A DNA stretch of 55,263 nt from Cereibacter ovatus (GTDB taxonomy: Bacteria; Pseudomonadota; Alphaproteobacteria; Rhodobacterales; Rhodobacteraceae), in assembly GCF_900207575.1 (NCBI RefSeq), contig NZ_OAOQ01000010.1, positions 1 through 55,263 on the forward strand, in the 5' to 3' direction. The notes under the pieces are model-generated. The model did no database searches. It was given only the letters and a program-made list of their open reading frames with translations, and was not told the DNA's origin. Position numbers and translations under genes: made by a program. This document shows positions 54,803 to 55,263 of this stretch, one piece after another (within the stretch, counting starts at the first letter, position 1; every line of letters starts with the position of its first letter).

Positions 54803-54904
54803 CCCCCCAGAAACGACTGCCCTGCGGAATCGCCCTGGAACCAAACCGGTTTGCAAGGCCCCTGTGCCCCCTGCAAACCCGCATGACAAAAGGATAACCA
54901 AGAC

Positions 54905-55263
54905 ATGACACGCATCACCGGAACCACTTCGGCCAACACCCTGCGCGGCAGTGCGTTTGGCGACGACATCGACGGCCGCGACGGGAATGACCGCCTCTAC
55001 GGGCTTGACGGGCATGATGATCTGGACGGCGGCCGCGGCAGTGACCAACTTTATGGCGATGCGGGCAACGACGATCTTGACGGCGGGGCGGGCAACGATC
55101 GTCTGGACGGCGGAACCGGCGATGACAAGATCGAAGGCGGGCGCGGCAACGATATTCTGACGGGCGGTGCCGGTGCGGACCGCTTCGAATTCGAACGCGG
55201 CGACGGGCGCGACATCATCACCGATTTCGTCAATGGCGAGGACCGTATCGAGCTTGATGATTT
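54905..55263 (+). CDS. RTX-type calcium-binding protein, cut by the window end
   Basis: From ATG 54905 the frame is open to the last base (119 codons seen). It contains GGxGxDxLxGG-type nonapeptide repeats (GDDIDGRDGNDRLYGLDG, GGAGNDRLDGGTGDDKI), followed by ADRFEFERGDGRDIITDF, typical of RTX/hemolysin-type calcium-binding repeats near their C-terminal signal. Such proteins leave by a type I secretion system and fold in external calcium. There is no signal peptide, as expected. AAAGGA lies about 9 bases upstream. The full function depends on the unseen part. Confidence 0.85.
   Translation, partial: MTRITGTTSANTLRGSAFGDDIDGRDGNDRLYGLDGHDDLDGGRGSDQLYGDAGNDDLDGGAGNDRLDGGTGDDKIEGGRGNDILTGGAGADRFEFERGDGRDIITDFVNGEDRIELDD

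Noticed and set aside
1-55263. CRISPR arrays, rRNA or tRNA genes
   Set aside because: No regularly spaced direct repeats, no conserved rRNA blocks and no cloverleaf were seen. Repeats in the RTX and SdrD genes are protein-coding.

Overview
The window is GC-rich, densely coded DNA from an alphaproteobacterium, most likely a member of the Rhodobacterales (Rhodobacter/Paracoccus type). The support is indirect: a BphG-type bacteriophytochrome with a partner heme oxygenase, a PuuD-type urate oxidase, a Zur/ZnuABC locus, VPEID- and VPLPA-like C-terminal sorting signals, RTX and SdrD-type surface proteins, and an intergenic palindrome of a kind I associate with this order. No rRNA, tRNA, CRISPR array, replication gene or phage gene was found, so chromosome versus large plasmid cannot be decided.

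Layout. 1-219: abutting fragments of IS3- and IS110-family transposases. 391-4996: one very large exonuclease-RecQ-UvrD helicase gene, split by a single extra base near 2710. 5315-17698 (all minus): a cell-surface region with an IgGFc-binding-like protein carrying a VPLPA-type tail, a secreted TPR protein, three translationally coupled exported proteins of unknown function, a tiny VPEID-CTERM protein and a 970-residue SdrD-repeat protein. 18093-28681: metabolic and homeostasis genes, namely a YegD-like Hsp70, a type-2 NADH dehydrogenase fused to a cyclic-nucleotide-binding domain, a dimethylglycine/sarcosine dehydrogenase-like flavoprotein, zur-znuCB divergent from znuA around a Zur box, puuD and a DUF2237 gene. 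28757-33657: a HisKA_2 histidine kinase, then a tight four-gene operon (LpxH-like phosphoesterase, GT21-like glycosyltransferase, small polytopic membrane protein, GT2) that looks like a glycolipid cassette.

34140-41091 is the most unusual part. Four GTPase genes lie on one strand in the order dynamin-like, small GTPase, dynamin-like, small GTPase. The two dynamin-like proteins are clearly paralogous, and so are the two small GTPases, so the operon looks like a duplicated pair. The last protein has lost the G3 motif and ends in a probable Roadblock/LC7 domain. This suggests a GTPase-controlled membrane-remodelling machine that I cannot match to a named system.

41541-44655 holds a bacteriophytochrome diguanylate cyclase whose EAL domain is cut short, with its heme oxygenase. 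44869-45135 is an IS21-end/IS481 scar. 45304-49821 has PHA synthase followed by an MgtA-type P-type ATPase. 50074-51941 is an arsenic operon (ArsR-ArsC fusion plus ars-type GAPDH) without the expected ArsJ exporter. 52042-54802 holds a PhoQ/PhoP-like two-component system with two PepSY proteins, and the window ends inside an RTX calcium-binding protein gene.

Functions are assigned from motifs and remembered family features, with no database search.
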